A stretch of 64,000 nt of DNA, taken from positions 48,402 to 112,401 of the IMG/VR virus record IMGVR_UViG_3300025141_000036; one strand, given 5' to 3'. Below the pieces are notes generated by a model that was not told the origin of the DNA, searched no databases, and saw only the letters and a program-made list of their open reading frames with translations. This stretch comes from a virus. Below are positions 39,714 through 47,283 of the stretch, piece by piece (the stretch's first letter is position 1; each line of letters begins with the position of its first letter). A program made the position numbers and the translations under genes.

Positions 39714-41656
39714 TTGGGTTCTTTTTTAAATTTCAATAATTCATTAAGAATTCTTTGAGATTCTTCATCGAGATCCTTCGCTGGCCGACTCATTAGAATC
39801 TCATCAGCCACTTCTGCAAGTTGATTACCAAAATCTTTTCCAAGTTGGGTCATTACTTCTACACTAAAGTTCCTTTTTGCAGCTTCCATAAAAGCGGCCA
39901 GATTTTCTCTTTGATGATCTAATTGCTCTTCGTTGAAACTAGGGTTTTGAAGCGCGTTTGTGGTCCAATTAAAATAAAGCACCATATTACCCCCATGAGA
40001 GAATCTAACTCTCTGAATGCTGTTCGAGGCATCAAAAAATTCATCCCATTCTCTGGGGATCATATTTATGACATAATCATCAGCAAGAACTTCTGTTCTT
40101 TGAAGTCTTCTAGCAGCGTTCTTATAATCTCTCACATCGTCATATGTCGCATGACCGGCCTCCGAGCCCACTTTAAGAAGTTTTCTTTTTATTCTCATAC
40201 TCATAGAAATTCTATCTTCTTGGGCAATCCATGTCAGCCTAGAAAAGTCTCCCTCTGTCCGTATATTATCTCCTTCGTAGCTTTTAACATTATAGAACCC
40301 ATCGGTAATTTGCTGTTTCATTTGAGACCAAGTTGCTGTAAGTGATTTGTTTGATTTAAGTCCGAGGTACATTAAAAAATTATAAACTTTACGCTTGACA
40401 TCTCCACCTTGAACATGCTCCCAAGCATAATTGCTAATTTCTGGCTTTCCCATTTTTTCGTAGAACCATTTGATATAGGGCCAATATTCTTCCTTTGGAA
40501 CTTGATTGCTATTTCCGAGCACCTGAATAATAGCGTTGACCCCTTGATTCCATTCAATCATCACGTGCCACCGGGGCTTTCCGGCCTCACTATAACTCAT
40601 TAAATTAAAGAGTTCACTGCCGCCCATGGATGCTTGTCCACAATTATTTAAATGTCGAGCAGACAGATCACAATTATCAGACCTTACATCATACCAAAAG
40701 AACCCGTCGTCAAATTGATGAAAAACACAAGGTTCATCCCACTCAGCAGATGCATCATCACAAGGAGTCATATCAATATTTAACAACTCATCTTCGATCC
40801 ATTCATTTGTTGCACCAATAATATTAATGTTAATGTTATCATCTGCCGCCTCCTTTTCGACCTTCTTGCGAAAAGCAGTAAGTTTTTTAGCATTGGCATC
40901 GCTGCCTTCGGAACGAGTACTGTAGCCGTCTTCATCAACGAATTGTATAATGTTGAGAATTCTGCTGGTCATTAAGTTAGCTTCTTGAAATTGTAGTGAT
41001 TGGATTTGCTGCGTGATTATATGATCGACATGCTCCGCCGGGTCTTGATCCATACCTTCGGTATCAATTGACTTCCAGAATTTACCCAGTTGTTTGTCGA
41101 GACTAGAGATCATCTTGTTCATGGCTCGAAGTTTCCCCATTGCTCCTTTATTCATTTGTGCATCTTTAATTTTATCAATCCAGCCCTTTTTTTCTTTCAA
41201 ATTCAAGACCTTATTAACAAACCCTCGAGCTTTTGTGAAATCCTCTGGTCGCTCATTGGCTGTTTGAAAATAAAATGAAGTAAGATTTTTAAATACTGTA
41301 GTATATTTTTCCCAAATGTTTTCGGCGTTTAGAAACCGAAAAATCAAACTATCCATGCTATATTTGAAAAGAATGTTTTCAGCAATCTTGCCTTTGGTGG
41401 TTTGATCAGCAATGTGAGATCTCAATTCTTCGAAATGTTTAGGCCACCCCGAGTCCCAAGCTTCATGCAGCAAACCGCCGGATGGCATTTCGCCAAAATT
41501 TTCCTCTGTTTCAGACATTACTTCCGCAATTGTCTCGTAGAGACTCGCGCGATTTAATGTTGTTTTCGTTGATTCTTTTTTCTCTTCCTCTATAACCCCC
41601 GCATCATCGAGGACTTCGGAGAGCATCTTAAATAAATTCTTTCGATTAACTTTCAC
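39710..41656 (-). CDS. Large helical protein, probable virion or internal protein
   Basis: 648 residues. The N-terminus is MKVNRKNLFKMLSEVLDDAG with a second similar block NRASLYETIAEVMSETEE, i.e. a duplicated leader motif. The rest is mostly helical without recognised enzyme motif. It has a region with HQFDDGFFWYDVRSDNC and LSARHLNNCGQASMGG (GQ-rich aromatic segment) near residues 315-345 and a helical C-terminus. Possibly ejected or head-internal. It overlaps both neighbouring genes by 4 bases. Confidence 0.75.
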   Translation of the reverse strand: MKVNRKNLFKMLSEVLDDAGVIEEEKKESTKTTLNRASLYETIAEVMSETEENFGEMPSGGLLHEAWDSGWPKHFEELRSHIADQTTKGKIAENILFKYSMDSLIFRFLNAENIWEKYTTVFKNLTSFYFQTANERPEDFTKARGFVNKVLNLKEKKGWIDKIKDAQMNKGAMGKLRAMNKMISSLDKQLGKFWKSIDTEGMDQDPAEHVDHIITQQIQSLQFQEANLMTSRILNIIQFVDEDGYSTRSEGSDANAKKLTAFRKKVEKEAADDNININIIGATNEWIEDELLNIDMTPCDDASAEWDEPCVFHQFDDGFFWYDVRSDNCDLSARHLNNCGQASMGGSELFNLMSYSEAGKPRWHVMIEWNQGVNAIIQVLGNSNQVPKEEYWPYIKWFYEKMGKPEISNYAWEHVQGGDVKRKVYNFLMYLGLKSNKSLTATWSQMKQQITDGFYNVKSYEGDNIRTEGDFSRLTWIAQEDRISMSMRIKRKLLKVGSEAGHATYDDVRDYKNAARRLQRTEVLADDYVINMIPREWDEFFDASNSIQRVRFSHGGNMVLYFNWTTNALQNPSFNEEQLDHQRENLAAFMEAAKRNFSVEVMTQLGKDFGNQLAEVADEILMSRPAKDLDEESQRILNELLKFKKEPK

Positions 41657-42081
41657 TTCTTTTTTCCTTCATATTTAAAGCCAAAGAGTCCCGGACGAGG
41701 AGCTCTTCGTGCGTTAGCATAAGGCAACTGTCCCTTGGAAGGTGGAGTGCCTAATACAGCCGAGAAATGCAACTCAAAGGCCATTTTGAATCCAGCCTTA
41801 TAGGAAGCGCTTCTATGCTCTGTTGCTACATCAATGTACTTGAGTAGACCCTTCTTGGTCTGCTTCTCACGCTTTTTAAGCAGTCGAGCAGTGGTTCTCT
41901 TCCCATCGCTGAGACCTTTGTTCCATTCTGGACCGCCAAGATCGATTGAATTTAACTCATCAGGGGAGTCCCCAACATCAGACAGAGGATTCTCAAGTTT
42001 CCCAATGCTAAAAGCATCATCATCGGACTCTCTCATTACTTCTTCAATAAGCGTAACAATCAATTGTTTCGTTAGTTTCAT
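41653..42081 (-). CDS. Small protein with capsid-targeting-like leader
   Basis: 142 residues from the ATG at 42081 in an ATGA overlap with the upstream stop. It begins MKLTKQLIVTLIEEVMRES. A central linker leads to basic helical blocks (RTTARLLKKREKQTKKGLLKYI, ASYKAGFKMAFELHF) and a disordered proline-rich end. The basic residues would suit DNA packing in the capsid, an inference. Confidence 0.78.
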   Translation of the reverse strand: MKLTKQLIVTLIEEVMRESDDDAFSIGKLENPLSDVGDSPDELNSIDLGGPEWNKGLSDGKRTTARLLKKREKQTKKGLLKYIDVATEHRSASYKAGFKMAFELHFSAVLGTPPSKGQLPYANARRAPRPGLFGFKYEGKKK

Positions 42082-42542
42082 ACACCCGACCACTTATTTT
42101 GTTGTTTCTTGGTGGCAACAATGTTCCCCTGGTTATCAAGGAGATTGGCGTATTTGTCTGTAATCCCTTTTCTTTGTAAAATAAAATTGGCTACATCCCA
42201 AAAGCGACCTTCTTCATCTGGTTCGACATATTTGCCGTTAATGTTGATGTAGTAGGGGACGCTCTCAATGTTCCCATCTAGATCGATTACGTCCTGGGTA
42301 ATTTGTAGAACAATATTATTTTTCTGGTAGTTCTTCTTAAGGTTGTGAGTCCACCCTGAATCAACAGCGGCCTTTATGCGAACCATCCCACCAGGAATCT
42401 TCGGAGTGCCCGTTAGCGACTTATCAAAGAACACCAGTGCGGAGTCCCAAGGTTTTATTTGTGAAAACCCCTTTCTCTTATCAGCTTCTTGCTGTAGCTC
42501 TTCTTCAATCATTTCCATGATTAATTTTTTTGTTACCTTCAT
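42078..42542 (-). CDS. Small protein with capsid-targeting-like leader
   Basis: 154 residues, starting MKVTKKLIMEMIEEELQQ. The following domain is beta-rich (WDSALVFFDKSLTGTPKIPG, MVRIKAAVDSGW, NIVLQITQDVIDLDG) and ends in a charged tail. No family is recognised. It forms a unit with the preceding leader-bearing gene. It overlaps the next small secreted protein by 4 bases. Confidence 0.78.
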   Translation of the reverse strand: MKVTKKLIMEMIEEELQQEADKRKGFSQIKPWDSALVFFDKSLTGTPKIPGGMVRIKAAVDSGWTHNLKKNYQKNNIVLQITQDVIDLDGNIESVPYYININGKYVEPDEEGRFWDVANFILQRKGITDKYANLLDNQGNIVATKKQQNKWSGV

Positions 42543-42754
42543 TCCTTACACTCCTCTGGCAATTGTGATTTTAATTCTTTTTTGTAAACATCTATTGTGG
42601 GTTGAACCCACGAAATTTTTGGGCAAAGCTCTTTGTGATCCTTTTTGTCTTGTAGAAACAACTCTAGAGCAGTCATATCGCGCTTCAAATCATCGCAATC
42701 CTGTGCTATTGTTGGATCACCATTGAACAGTAATACAAACATCCCGACGGTCAT
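42539..42754 (-). CDS. Small secreted cysteine-bearing protein
   Basis: 71 residues. Residues 1-17 (MTVGMFVLLFNGDPTIAQ) look like a weak signal peptide, and the mature part has three cysteines (DCDDLKRDMTALELFLQD, ELCPKISW, LPEECKE) and a helical first half. Paired with the following membrane-coiled-coil gene it could be a spanin-like or holin-accessory pair. No spanin motif is certain. Confidence 0.65.
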   Translation of the reverse strand: MTVGMFVLLFNGDPTIAQDCDDLKRDMTALELFLQDKKDHKELCPKISWVQPTIDVYKKELKSQLPEECKE

Positions 42755-43023
42755 TGGCTTGTCACCAGATGCTCGATCCGACCCAGGGAACCCTTCATAT
42801 ACTCGATGTCTTTCTCGATTCCTATGATCTGCTTCGCGTTGTCGTCCGAGCCTGCTATCTTTTTTTCAAGTAGGTCGATTGCCTCCTGTGCATCACCCAA
42901 GTCATTCTCAAGTTCTGCCACCATTACATTGGTGTTCCATACCCAGCCTGCTAAAGGAATTACTAGCATCCCTAGGCACATCTGCAGCATCTTCCACACA
43001 TCGTCTTTTGTCAAGTTAGACAT
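42751..43023 (-). CDS. Single-pass membrane protein with coiled coil
   Basis: 90 residues. After MSNLTKDDVWKMLQM a membrane segment (CLGMLVIPLAGWVW) leads to a coiled coil of about 55 residues with heptad-like leucine/isoleucine spacing (LENDLGDAQEAIDLLEKKIA, IIGIEKDIEYMKGSLGRI). This layout is found in holins and holin-like proteins of phages. It is the first gene of the left block, 230 bases from the membrane microprotein. Confidence 0.7.
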   Translation of the reverse strand: MSNLTKDDVWKMLQMCLGMLVIPLAGWVWNTNVMVAELENDLGDAQEAIDLLEKKIAGSDDNAKQIIGIEKDIEYMKGSLGRIEHLVTSQ

Positions 43024-43252
43024 CTATAAAGCTCCCAAATTTTTTTTAGAATATTTTTGCTATCCTAAATAGTGTCTCAATGATCTAATTGGGGGAAAAT
43101 GCAAAATCTGGGAATTTTTGTGGAGGGTCCTGGTGTACCTCGCTGCGCTCGCCGCCGAAACCGTAACATGTAGCACTTATTTCGAACCGACGGACATCGC
43201 ACGACCCACGGGGGAGGGAGGAGTACCCCCCTCGAACCGCAACTTAAATTTG
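43024..43252 (-). other. Short intergenic region
   Basis: About 230 bases between modules. Minus-strand CTATTTAGGATAGC at 43075-43062 recalls the CTATTTA element that also precedes the genes starting at 27963 and 37172. A C/G-rich stretch (43190-43235) follows. I see no gene or terminator. Confidence 0.4.
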
Positions 43253-43354
43253 TTACGCGAAAACTGAAGCGACAGCATAAACGAAACACATGCCAGCCAG
43301 TGTAACAACGTAGCACCAGAAAATCATCTGGCATAACATTACTAGACGTTTCAT
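43253..43354 (-). CDS. Membrane microprotein
   Basis: 33 residues, one hydrophobic helix (MIFWCYVVTLAGMCFVYAVA) after a basic start MKRLVMLCQ. It begins one base after the stop of the upstream gene, with AGGTG as ribosome site, so a translated peptide is plausible. Confidence 0.55.
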   Translation of the reverse strand: MKRLVMLCQMIFWCYVVTLAGMCFVYAVASVFA

Positions 43355-43355
43355 G

Positions 43356-43961
43356 TTACACCTGCGTAACAGGTGTCGGTGTCCAGTCGTTACCGAATGT
43401 TTCGTTGAGTTCAGCAACCAACCAATCAGGTCGCGCTTCATCCTCGAGAGTACCGACGTTAGACGCAGGCTTCTTAGGAGCGCGAGGCTTCGGGGCTTTC
43501 GCACGCTTGCGCTCGGACTTAGGAAGTTCCATAGCGAACTCATCAAACTCCCAACCGAAAGCCTCGGCATCATCGATGTTAACGATGACCTCGTTGTCCT
43601 CGGTGCAACGGGCGATTAAGCTCTCAATCATTCCATTGACCAGCGCGGTCGCACCGATGAAAGCATCTTGGCAACTCCAGTGAGCACCTTTGCCAGTGTT
43701 AGGGCACAGACCATCACGACGCGCCTCAAGACCAGCGATTTCAATCTCTGCTGAAGCAGTGCGAGCAGCAGACACGGCAGTAATGCGCTCCAGCGCACCC
43801 CATTCGGGCGAGGTGATTGCAATGCGGAGGCGAGAGCCTGAGCGCGTCACGACCTCACCAAAGCCAAGCGACGGGTGCATGGCAATAGTGCCACGCGCAG
43901 GAATGCGAGTACCAGCAGGAGTGAGAACAGGGATGAGAGTTGAAGTTTCAAGAGTAGTCAT
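43356..43961 (-). CDS. Hypothetical protein of higher GC content
   Basis: 201 residues. The first part (PAGTRIPARGTIAMHPSLGFGEVV, RSGSRLRIAITSPEWGALERI) is beta-rich and could be a small barrel. A helical middle carries two cysteines (GLCPNTGKGAHWSCQDAF). The end is disordered and basic (KSERKRAKAPKPRAPKK). Codon use is more GC-rich than the left block and resembles the right region. An inverted repeat ACACCTG-CGTAA-CAGGTGT overlaps its stop codon. Confidence 0.75.
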   Translation of the reverse strand: MTTLETSTLIPVLTPAGTRIPARGTIAMHPSLGFGEVVTRSGSRLRIAITSPEWGALERITAVSAARTASAEIEIAGLEARRDGLCPNTGKGAHWSCQDAFIGATALVNGMIESLIARCTEDNEVIVNIDDAEAFGWEFDEFAMELPKSERKRAKAPKPRAPKKPASNVGTLEDEARPDWLVAELNETFGNDWTPTPVTQV

Positions 43962-44013
43962 AAAGTGCCTCCAGAGGCGAGAGAAGAAAGAAAAATTTCT
44001 TTCTTACATGTAT

Positions 44014-44042
44014 AATATAGCATAGTTGGAAAGGGTTGTCAA
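44014..44042 (-). promoter_or_regulatory. Sigma70-type promoter
   Basis: Minus-strand TTGACA (44042-44037), 17-base spacer, TATATT (44019-44014). It lies 53 bases before the ATG at 43961. A stray TATAAATA lies further upstream at 44086-44079. Confidence 0.88.
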
Positions 44043-44090
44043 ATTTAATTTAAGGGTTTTCGGACAGATTATGTCCTTTATTTATATGGT

Positions 44091-44210
44091 CTAAGTTTCA
44101 TCATCTGATAACTCCTGAAGTTGCATGAGGTGATAGGCTTCACAAAGAAGAATGCCTGCAATGGTGGAAAGGAACATAACGACAACAACGTCGAACGGGG
44201 TAATAATCAT
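44091..44210 (-). CDS. Membrane microprotein
   Basis: 39 residues: MIITPFDVVVVMFLSTIAGI and LLCEAYHLMQLQE, i.e. a hydrophobic helix then a short charged tail ending SDDET. A GGAGG ribosome site precedes the ATG. It follows the 115-residue gene by 12 bases on the same strand. Confidence 0.6.
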   Translation of the reverse strand: MIITPFDVVVVMFLSTIAGILLCEAYHLMQLQELSDDET

Positions 44211-44222
44211 AGAGCCTCCAGA

Positions 44223-44570
44223 TTATTGGTTTCTATAAGCGTCAAGAGCGACCTCTGAGGACACTCCATTGCGAGAGTAGTGTAATGCAGTAGAGGCGTT
44301 TGCAACGTCCATTCTAACACGTTGTACGCCTGCCTTAATGACAACGTAGTATTGACCGCTGGGAGCCACGAAAGCGTCAGCAGCATAGTTGCCAACGACT
44401 TCTGGAACCTTGTTTGGCAGCCGACCTGTTGAATAGGCTTGAGCAGTGGAGAAGTTGTGACAAGCGACATAGCGCGATCTGTCGGGAGTGACGGCAAAGA
44501 GCTGAGTGATTGGATCCAAAGCAGTTGAAGAAGGATCGGTGATAAGAGCAGAGCGAGAAATGATAGTCAT
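44223..44570 (-). CDS. Hypothetical protein
   Basis: 115 residues, polar, without membrane segments. The region YAADAFVAPSGQYYVVIKAGVQRVRMDVANAS is beta-rich and repeated hydrophobic spacing suggests a small barrel. No family is recognised. It begins about 50 bases after the promoter at 44619-44647. Confidence 0.7.
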   Translation of the reverse strand: MTIISRSALITDPSSTALDPITQLFAVTPDRSRYVACHNFSTAQAYSTGRLPNKVPEVVGNYAADAFVAPSGQYYVVIKAGVQRVRMDVANASTALHYSRNGVSSEVALDAYRNQ

Positions 44571-44618
44571 AAAGACCTCGAATGAAATAGAGCAACGAAA
44601 TTGTTTACCCTATACTAT

Positions 44619-44647
44619 AATGTAACCCATTCTAATCCTGTTGTCAA
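44619..44647 (-). promoter_or_regulatory. Sigma70-type promoter
   Basis: Minus-strand TTGACA (44647-44642), 17-base spacer, TACATT (44624-44619). It is the only promoter seen for the 44.1-44.6 kb genes. Confidence 0.85.
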
Positions 44648-44748
44648 GTTAAATGGGTCACTTTTATTTTCTTTTGACATTTCCCTGACATCTTTTTATG
44701 GACGTCGATAGCTCGGGGCGTGTAGCAATTCCGCTCTTAGAGGGTTCC

Positions 44749-44824
44749 ATAGTTATGTAAAGTATTTTCCTCTTCTTATAGTTATGTAAAGTATTTGCTC
44801 TTATCATAGTTATGTAAAGTATTT
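44749..44824. repeat. Three direct repeats of a 19-bp motif
   Basis: ATAGTTATGTAAAGTATTT occurs exactly at 44749-44767, 44778-44796 and 44806-44824, with 28-29 bp between starts, so copies sit nearly three helix turns apart. They lie in a gene-free stretch between the promoter at 44619 and the terminator at 44905. They could be iterons or operator sites for a phage regulator. Confidence 0.85.
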
Positions 44825-44904
44825 CGATGACCTCCGAAACTTCGTTTCGTTACGCATGTTACACGCGCATCACACGTAACACGTAACACACACGTTTTTT
44901 ATGA

Positions 44905-44930
44905 AATAAAAAAGCCCAATAAAATCGGGG
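44905..44930 (-). terminator. Rho-independent terminator
   Basis: On the minus strand CCCGAT-TTT-ATTGGG forms a 6-bp stem with a short loop (one G-T pair), followed directly by CTTTTTT. It would stop leftward transcription leaving the GDLV array. The sequence around it is otherwise empty of genes. Confidence 0.8.
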
Positions 44931-45326
44931 GGTTAAGTCACATTGCTCTAGGAGGTTTCCATTGTTTTTCCGTAACACCTGCGGCTGTTACACGGGTTAC
45001 GCGCTACTTACATACGAGTGTTTCGCCTATAACCCCCGCAGTCCCGAAGGGAGCGGGTCTATTACACCCACAGTGCTGGCACACAGGCACACACAACACA
45101 GAACCCGCACAATCGCCCTCAGAGGCTTTCTAAAGCCCTTGCATTGCCAACACCCCCATGCAACACACCAAACGCGCTCAATGCCTGTTTACAGCCTCCA
45201 ATGTGCATCTGTGATCATCTGTAGGCACGAACTCACGGACGCACCACACGACATACACACAAAATAAAATCCTCTCCAAGAGAGAAGTGGGCACGGGGTA
45301 GGGGGGTAGATGGGTAGAAGGTCGGA
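44931..45326. other. Gene-free GC-rich region
   Basis: About 395 bases without a supportable gene. It contains several short GTTAC/GTAAC palindromic pieces (for example CGTAACACCTGCGGCTGTTAC near 44970). The small GC-rich stretch 45040-45130 has no obvious RNA fold. Together with 44656-44930 it makes about 670 bases of non-coding sequence, a candidate replication or regulatory region, without direct proof. Confidence 0.4.
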
Positions 45327-45491
45327 TTAGACAGGCTCTAACAATGATTTCATTATCCAATAGTCCATTGGCTTCTTCTTGAGTTCCCTACACAATGCAA
45401 AGCCCTCTTGATAACAGTCGCCAATCTCCACAACCAAGAACATCAAGCAACCACGAACAACCAAGTCACCGACGCTAATCCTTGATGTCAC
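45327..45491 (-). CDS. GDLV-family small protein, terminal diverged member
   Basis: 54 residues from a GTG at 45491, chosen because GAGG lies 6 bases upstream and because the family start would fall at an ATT. Reads VTSRISVGDLVVRG, then FLVVEIGD, and lacks the usual V-x-W-x-x-G. It is the last, most diverged array member, just before the terminator region. Confidence 0.6.
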   Translation of the reverse strand: MTSRISVGDLVVRGCLMFLVVEIGDCYQEGFALCRELKKKPMDYWIMKSLLEPV

Positions 45492-45660
45492 TGAGAACCT
45501 CATAGCAAAGATAGAACGATGGGATCGTACAGGTGTGAACGTGTTCATAACGATCAAGCATCCTCACCTCAATGTAGTCCATTCCTACCTTGTGATTATG
45601 TACCTTCGTAGCGTGTCCATACTCGCCTGATTGTATTCCTCTTACTAATTTATTTTTCAT
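45475..45660 (-). CDS. Small hypothetical protein within the array
   Basis: 61 residues: MKNKLVRGIQSGEYGHATKV, then YIEVRMLDRYEHVHTCTIPS and a YEVLSDIKD end. It lacks GDLV, but the length and beta-rich layout could be a relative that lost the start motif. It overlaps the next family gene by 17 bases. Confidence 0.65.
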   Translation of the reverse strand: MKNKLVRGIQSGEYGHATKVHNHKVGMDYIEVRMLDRYEHVHTCTIPSFYLCYEVLSDIKD

Positions 45661-45839
45661 GTGTTCTCCGATGTTTCAACCAGCGTCACCCATTCGGACG
45701 AGTGGTTTGATGTAACTCCATTCGACCATTGCACACACAGACCTTGAACGTCCCATGCGGCTTCTGGTGCGGTGGCTTCCAGCACGATACCGACCAATGA
45801 CGGCTTGTCTCTCCAGCAGACCAAATCTCCTACCTTCAT
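45657..45839 (-). CDS. GDLV-family small protein
   Basis: 60 residues from the ATG at 45839 (MKVGDLVCWRDKPSLVG). The G-strand IVLEATAP and core CVQWSNGVTS are typical. It ends TLVETSENT. It overlaps the following gene by 4 bases. Confidence 0.85.
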   Translation of the reverse strand: MKVGDLVCWRDKPSLVGIVLEATAPEAAWDVQGLCVQWSNGVTSNHSSEWVTLVETSENT

Positions 45840-46000
45840 GCGTTCTCCTTTATCCGAACGAGCCAGCCGCTTGAATGGCAACTTTCAACTCCATTTCCCC
45901 ACAACACCGTAATCACGCTGTTTCTGTGGACGTTTACGACGATCCCGATGTAATCTTCGGGAACTGCATTACCATACTTAACTAAATCGCCTACTTGCAT
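45836..46000 (-). CDS. GDLV-family small protein
   Basis: 54 residues from the ATG at 46000, start MQVGDLVKYGNAVPEDYIG. Core VLWGNGVESCH, with the tail SGWLVRIKENA replacing L-E-V-I. An ATGA-type join of 4 bases leads to the next gene. Confidence 0.85.
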   Translation of the reverse strand: MQVGDLVKYGNAVPEDYIGIVVNVHRNSVITVLWGNGVESCHSSGWLVRIKENA

Positions 46001-46179
46001 ATCTTCTCCAAATCTTCCACGTGTGCCCTCACTCTCCCATTTCTGCACTGGATAAGAGCCGAAGCTTTCTTCCAACTGTAAACCGATGATGATGTTGTTC
46101 GCACCCAGCGGATTGTGACAATCTCACCAGTGTATTCTCTATCTCTATTGTTTACCTTCACTAAATCACCTACTTTCAT
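45991..46179 (-). CDS. GDLV-family small protein
   Basis: 62 residues, MKVGDLVKVNNRDREYTGE. The core is changed: SALIQCRNGRVRAHVEDLE, with C for W. It ends ICK, the last codons being shared with the ATGCAAGTAG start of the next gene. Confidence 0.85.
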   Translation of the reverse strand: MKVGDLVKVNNRDREYTGEIVTIRWVRTTSSSVYSWKKASALIQCRNGRVRAHVEDLEKICK

Positions 46180-46364
46180 AGAACCTCCAAATAATCGCGA
46201 TGAACATCGCTTATCATGCCATTGCTCCAGCCAACCTTGTAGCAGGACACAATGTCTCCATCACTCATCACAACACCGATCTGTTGCCGATAGACATTTC
46301 CTTCTTCTCTTAAGCAACTTGCTATCCAAGACAGCGACCATTTAACTAAATCACCTTTATTCAT
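46176..46364 (-). CDS. GDLV-family small protein
   Basis: 62 residues, start MNKGDLVKWSLSWIASCL, in which K replaces V/I before GDLV. Core YKVGWSNGMISDV and end LEVL are conserved. It overlaps its neighbours by 4-8 bases. Confidence 0.85.
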   Translation of the reverse strand: MNKGDLVKWSLSWIASCLREEGNVYRQQIGVVMSDGDIVSCYKVGWSNGMISDVHRDYLEVL

Positions 46365-46518
46365 TTATGACCTCCAGCCATTCGCGCTTTTCTAATCGCT
46401 TGTCTTTGTTTGTTTGCACCACGACCCAAGCCGTTGCGCTTGATACGTTGTATTTGATTTCCAAGATGATCCCGAGTTCATCGAACCTTCTGCATTTAAC
46501 TAAATCACCTACTTTCAT
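46357..46518 (-). CDS. GDLV-family small protein
   Basis: 53 residues: MKVGDLVKCRRFDELG, IILEIKYN, core WVVVQTNKDK without the tryptophan-glycine turn, end LEVINE. Too short for usual callers but with the family start, an ideal fit between flanking paralogs, and overlap of 8 bases. Confidence 0.85.
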   Translation of the reverse strand: MKVGDLVKCRRFDELGIILEIKYNVSSATAWVVVQTNKDKRLEKREWLEVINE

Positions 46519-46654
46519 CTATCAACTCCAAATCTCTTTCTAAATGGTAGCCATCTGTTCCATCTGCCCAGCGGCAGACGACCACAGAACCGACCTCCAC
46601 AACGATCCCAATGTCACCATCGAGGCGGTATCTTACTAAATCACCTACTTTCAT
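46505..46654 (-). CDS. GDLV-family small protein
   Basis: 49 residues: MKVGDLVRYRLDGDIGIV, core VVVCRWADGTDGYHLE, end LELIDESR. The last four codons (DESR, stop) are read from the next gene's ATGAAAGTAGGTGA. It closely matches the copy at 60609-60761 (YHYDGDIG, EWADGCNGWHLE). Confidence 0.85.
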   Translation of the reverse strand: MKVGDLVRYRLDGDIGIVVEVGSVVVCRWADGTDGYHLERDLELIDESR

Positions 46655-46823
46655 TTATCACCTCGACACCATCGAAATACAGCCAGTAAATACCGCCCGT
46701 TGTTAAACTTTGAACCATCACTTTCCTTTGTGCTTGCTCGATGATTTCGACCACCATCGAAAGTTGCCGATGGAATGGCTGAGCATGCAACCTTCTTTCT
46801 ATAACTAAATCACCTGCTTTCAT
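46641..46823 (-). CDS. GDLV-family small protein
   Basis: 60 residues from the ATG at 46823, start MKAGDLVIERRLHAQ. Core LTTGGIYWLYFDG replaces V-x-W-x-x-G. It ends VEVINESR, again using the next start ATGAAAGTAGGTGA. A longer in-frame reading upstream is not supported. Confidence 0.8.
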   Translation of the reverse strand: MKAGDLVIERRLHAQPFHRQLSMVVEIIEQAQRKVMVQSLTTGGIYWLYFDGVEVINESR

Positions 46824-47001
46824 TGAAGCCTCCGATTTCTGAGCATGCGACCAGTTCAATGTCCTCTCGGGAGCAAAGAACCTGTGTGCTGTTGAGCAAC
46901 TGGACGTTAGCCAGCATTTCATCGTTGTCATCGTCCCACTGAAAGTCGATTATTATTCCCAGACCGAAGTCCTTGTCTTTTACTAAATCCCCTATGTTCA
47001 T
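46810..47001 (-). CDS. GDLV-family small protein
   Basis: 63 residues: MNIGDLVKDKDFGLGIIID, core MLANVQLLNSTQVL and SREDIELVACS. The end GGFNESR comes from the overlap with the next start (14 bases). Tryptophan is missing from the core. Confidence 0.8.
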   Translation of the reverse strand: MNIGDLVKDKDFGLGIIIDFQWDDDNDEMLANVQLLNSTQVLCSREDIELVACSEIGGFNESR

Positions 47002-47013
47002 GTGTCCTCCAGA

Positions 47014-47232
47014 CTACGGGGTTATTGGAATGACTTCACGAGCGTAAAGCCAATAAGAGTTGCCGAGGCTCTCGAAATGAACCTTGACTAGAACCGTTGC
47101 ACCATCTTTGTATCCTTCGATGTCAACGACAATGCCCATTGTGTTAGTTGACCACTGTTTGTGAACATTTTCATGAATGTGAAGCCGAAGCACATCACTG
47201 TCCACTGTCACAAGGTCACCAACTTCAAACAT
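47014..47232 (-). CDS. GDLV-family small protein, first of a block
   Basis: 72 residues: MFEVGDLVTVDSDVLRLHI, MGIVVDIEGYKDG, core VLVKVHFESLGNSYWLYA, end REVIPITP. It is the first member after the promoter at 47255-47283, with an AGGAGGAACA site in front of its start. Confidence 0.85.
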   Translation of the reverse strand: MFEVGDLVTVDSDVLRLHIHENVHKQWSTNTMGIVVDIEGYKDGATVLVKVHFESLGNSYWLYAREVIPITP

Positions 47233-47254
47233 TGATTGTTCCTCCTACATGATA

Positions 47255-47283
47255 TACTTATCTCGTTTAGAACAAACTGTCAA
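47255..47283 (-). promoter_or_regulatory. Promoter, class A
   Basis: Minus-strand TTGACA (47283-47278), 17-base spacer, TAAGTA (47260-47255), preceded by CGAGA. It opens the 47.2-45.3 kb block and overlaps the end of the gene that ends at 47267. The weak -10 is shared by several other array promoters. Confidence 0.75.

Noticed and set aside
44079-44086. T4-type late promoter TATAAATA on the minus strand
   Set aside because: Only one clear match was noticed, far from a late gene and beside a strong sigma70-type promoter, so chance is likely.
44749-44824. Possible CRISPR array from three 19-bp repeats
   Set aside because: Repeats are short, the gaps are only 9-10 bp, there is no cas gene, and the spacing fits operator or iteron sites.
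44962-45267. Plus-strand ORF of 101 codons in the gene-free island
   Set aside because: No ribosome site, no family-like composition, and it spans a region of short GTTAC repeats; all other genes run minus.
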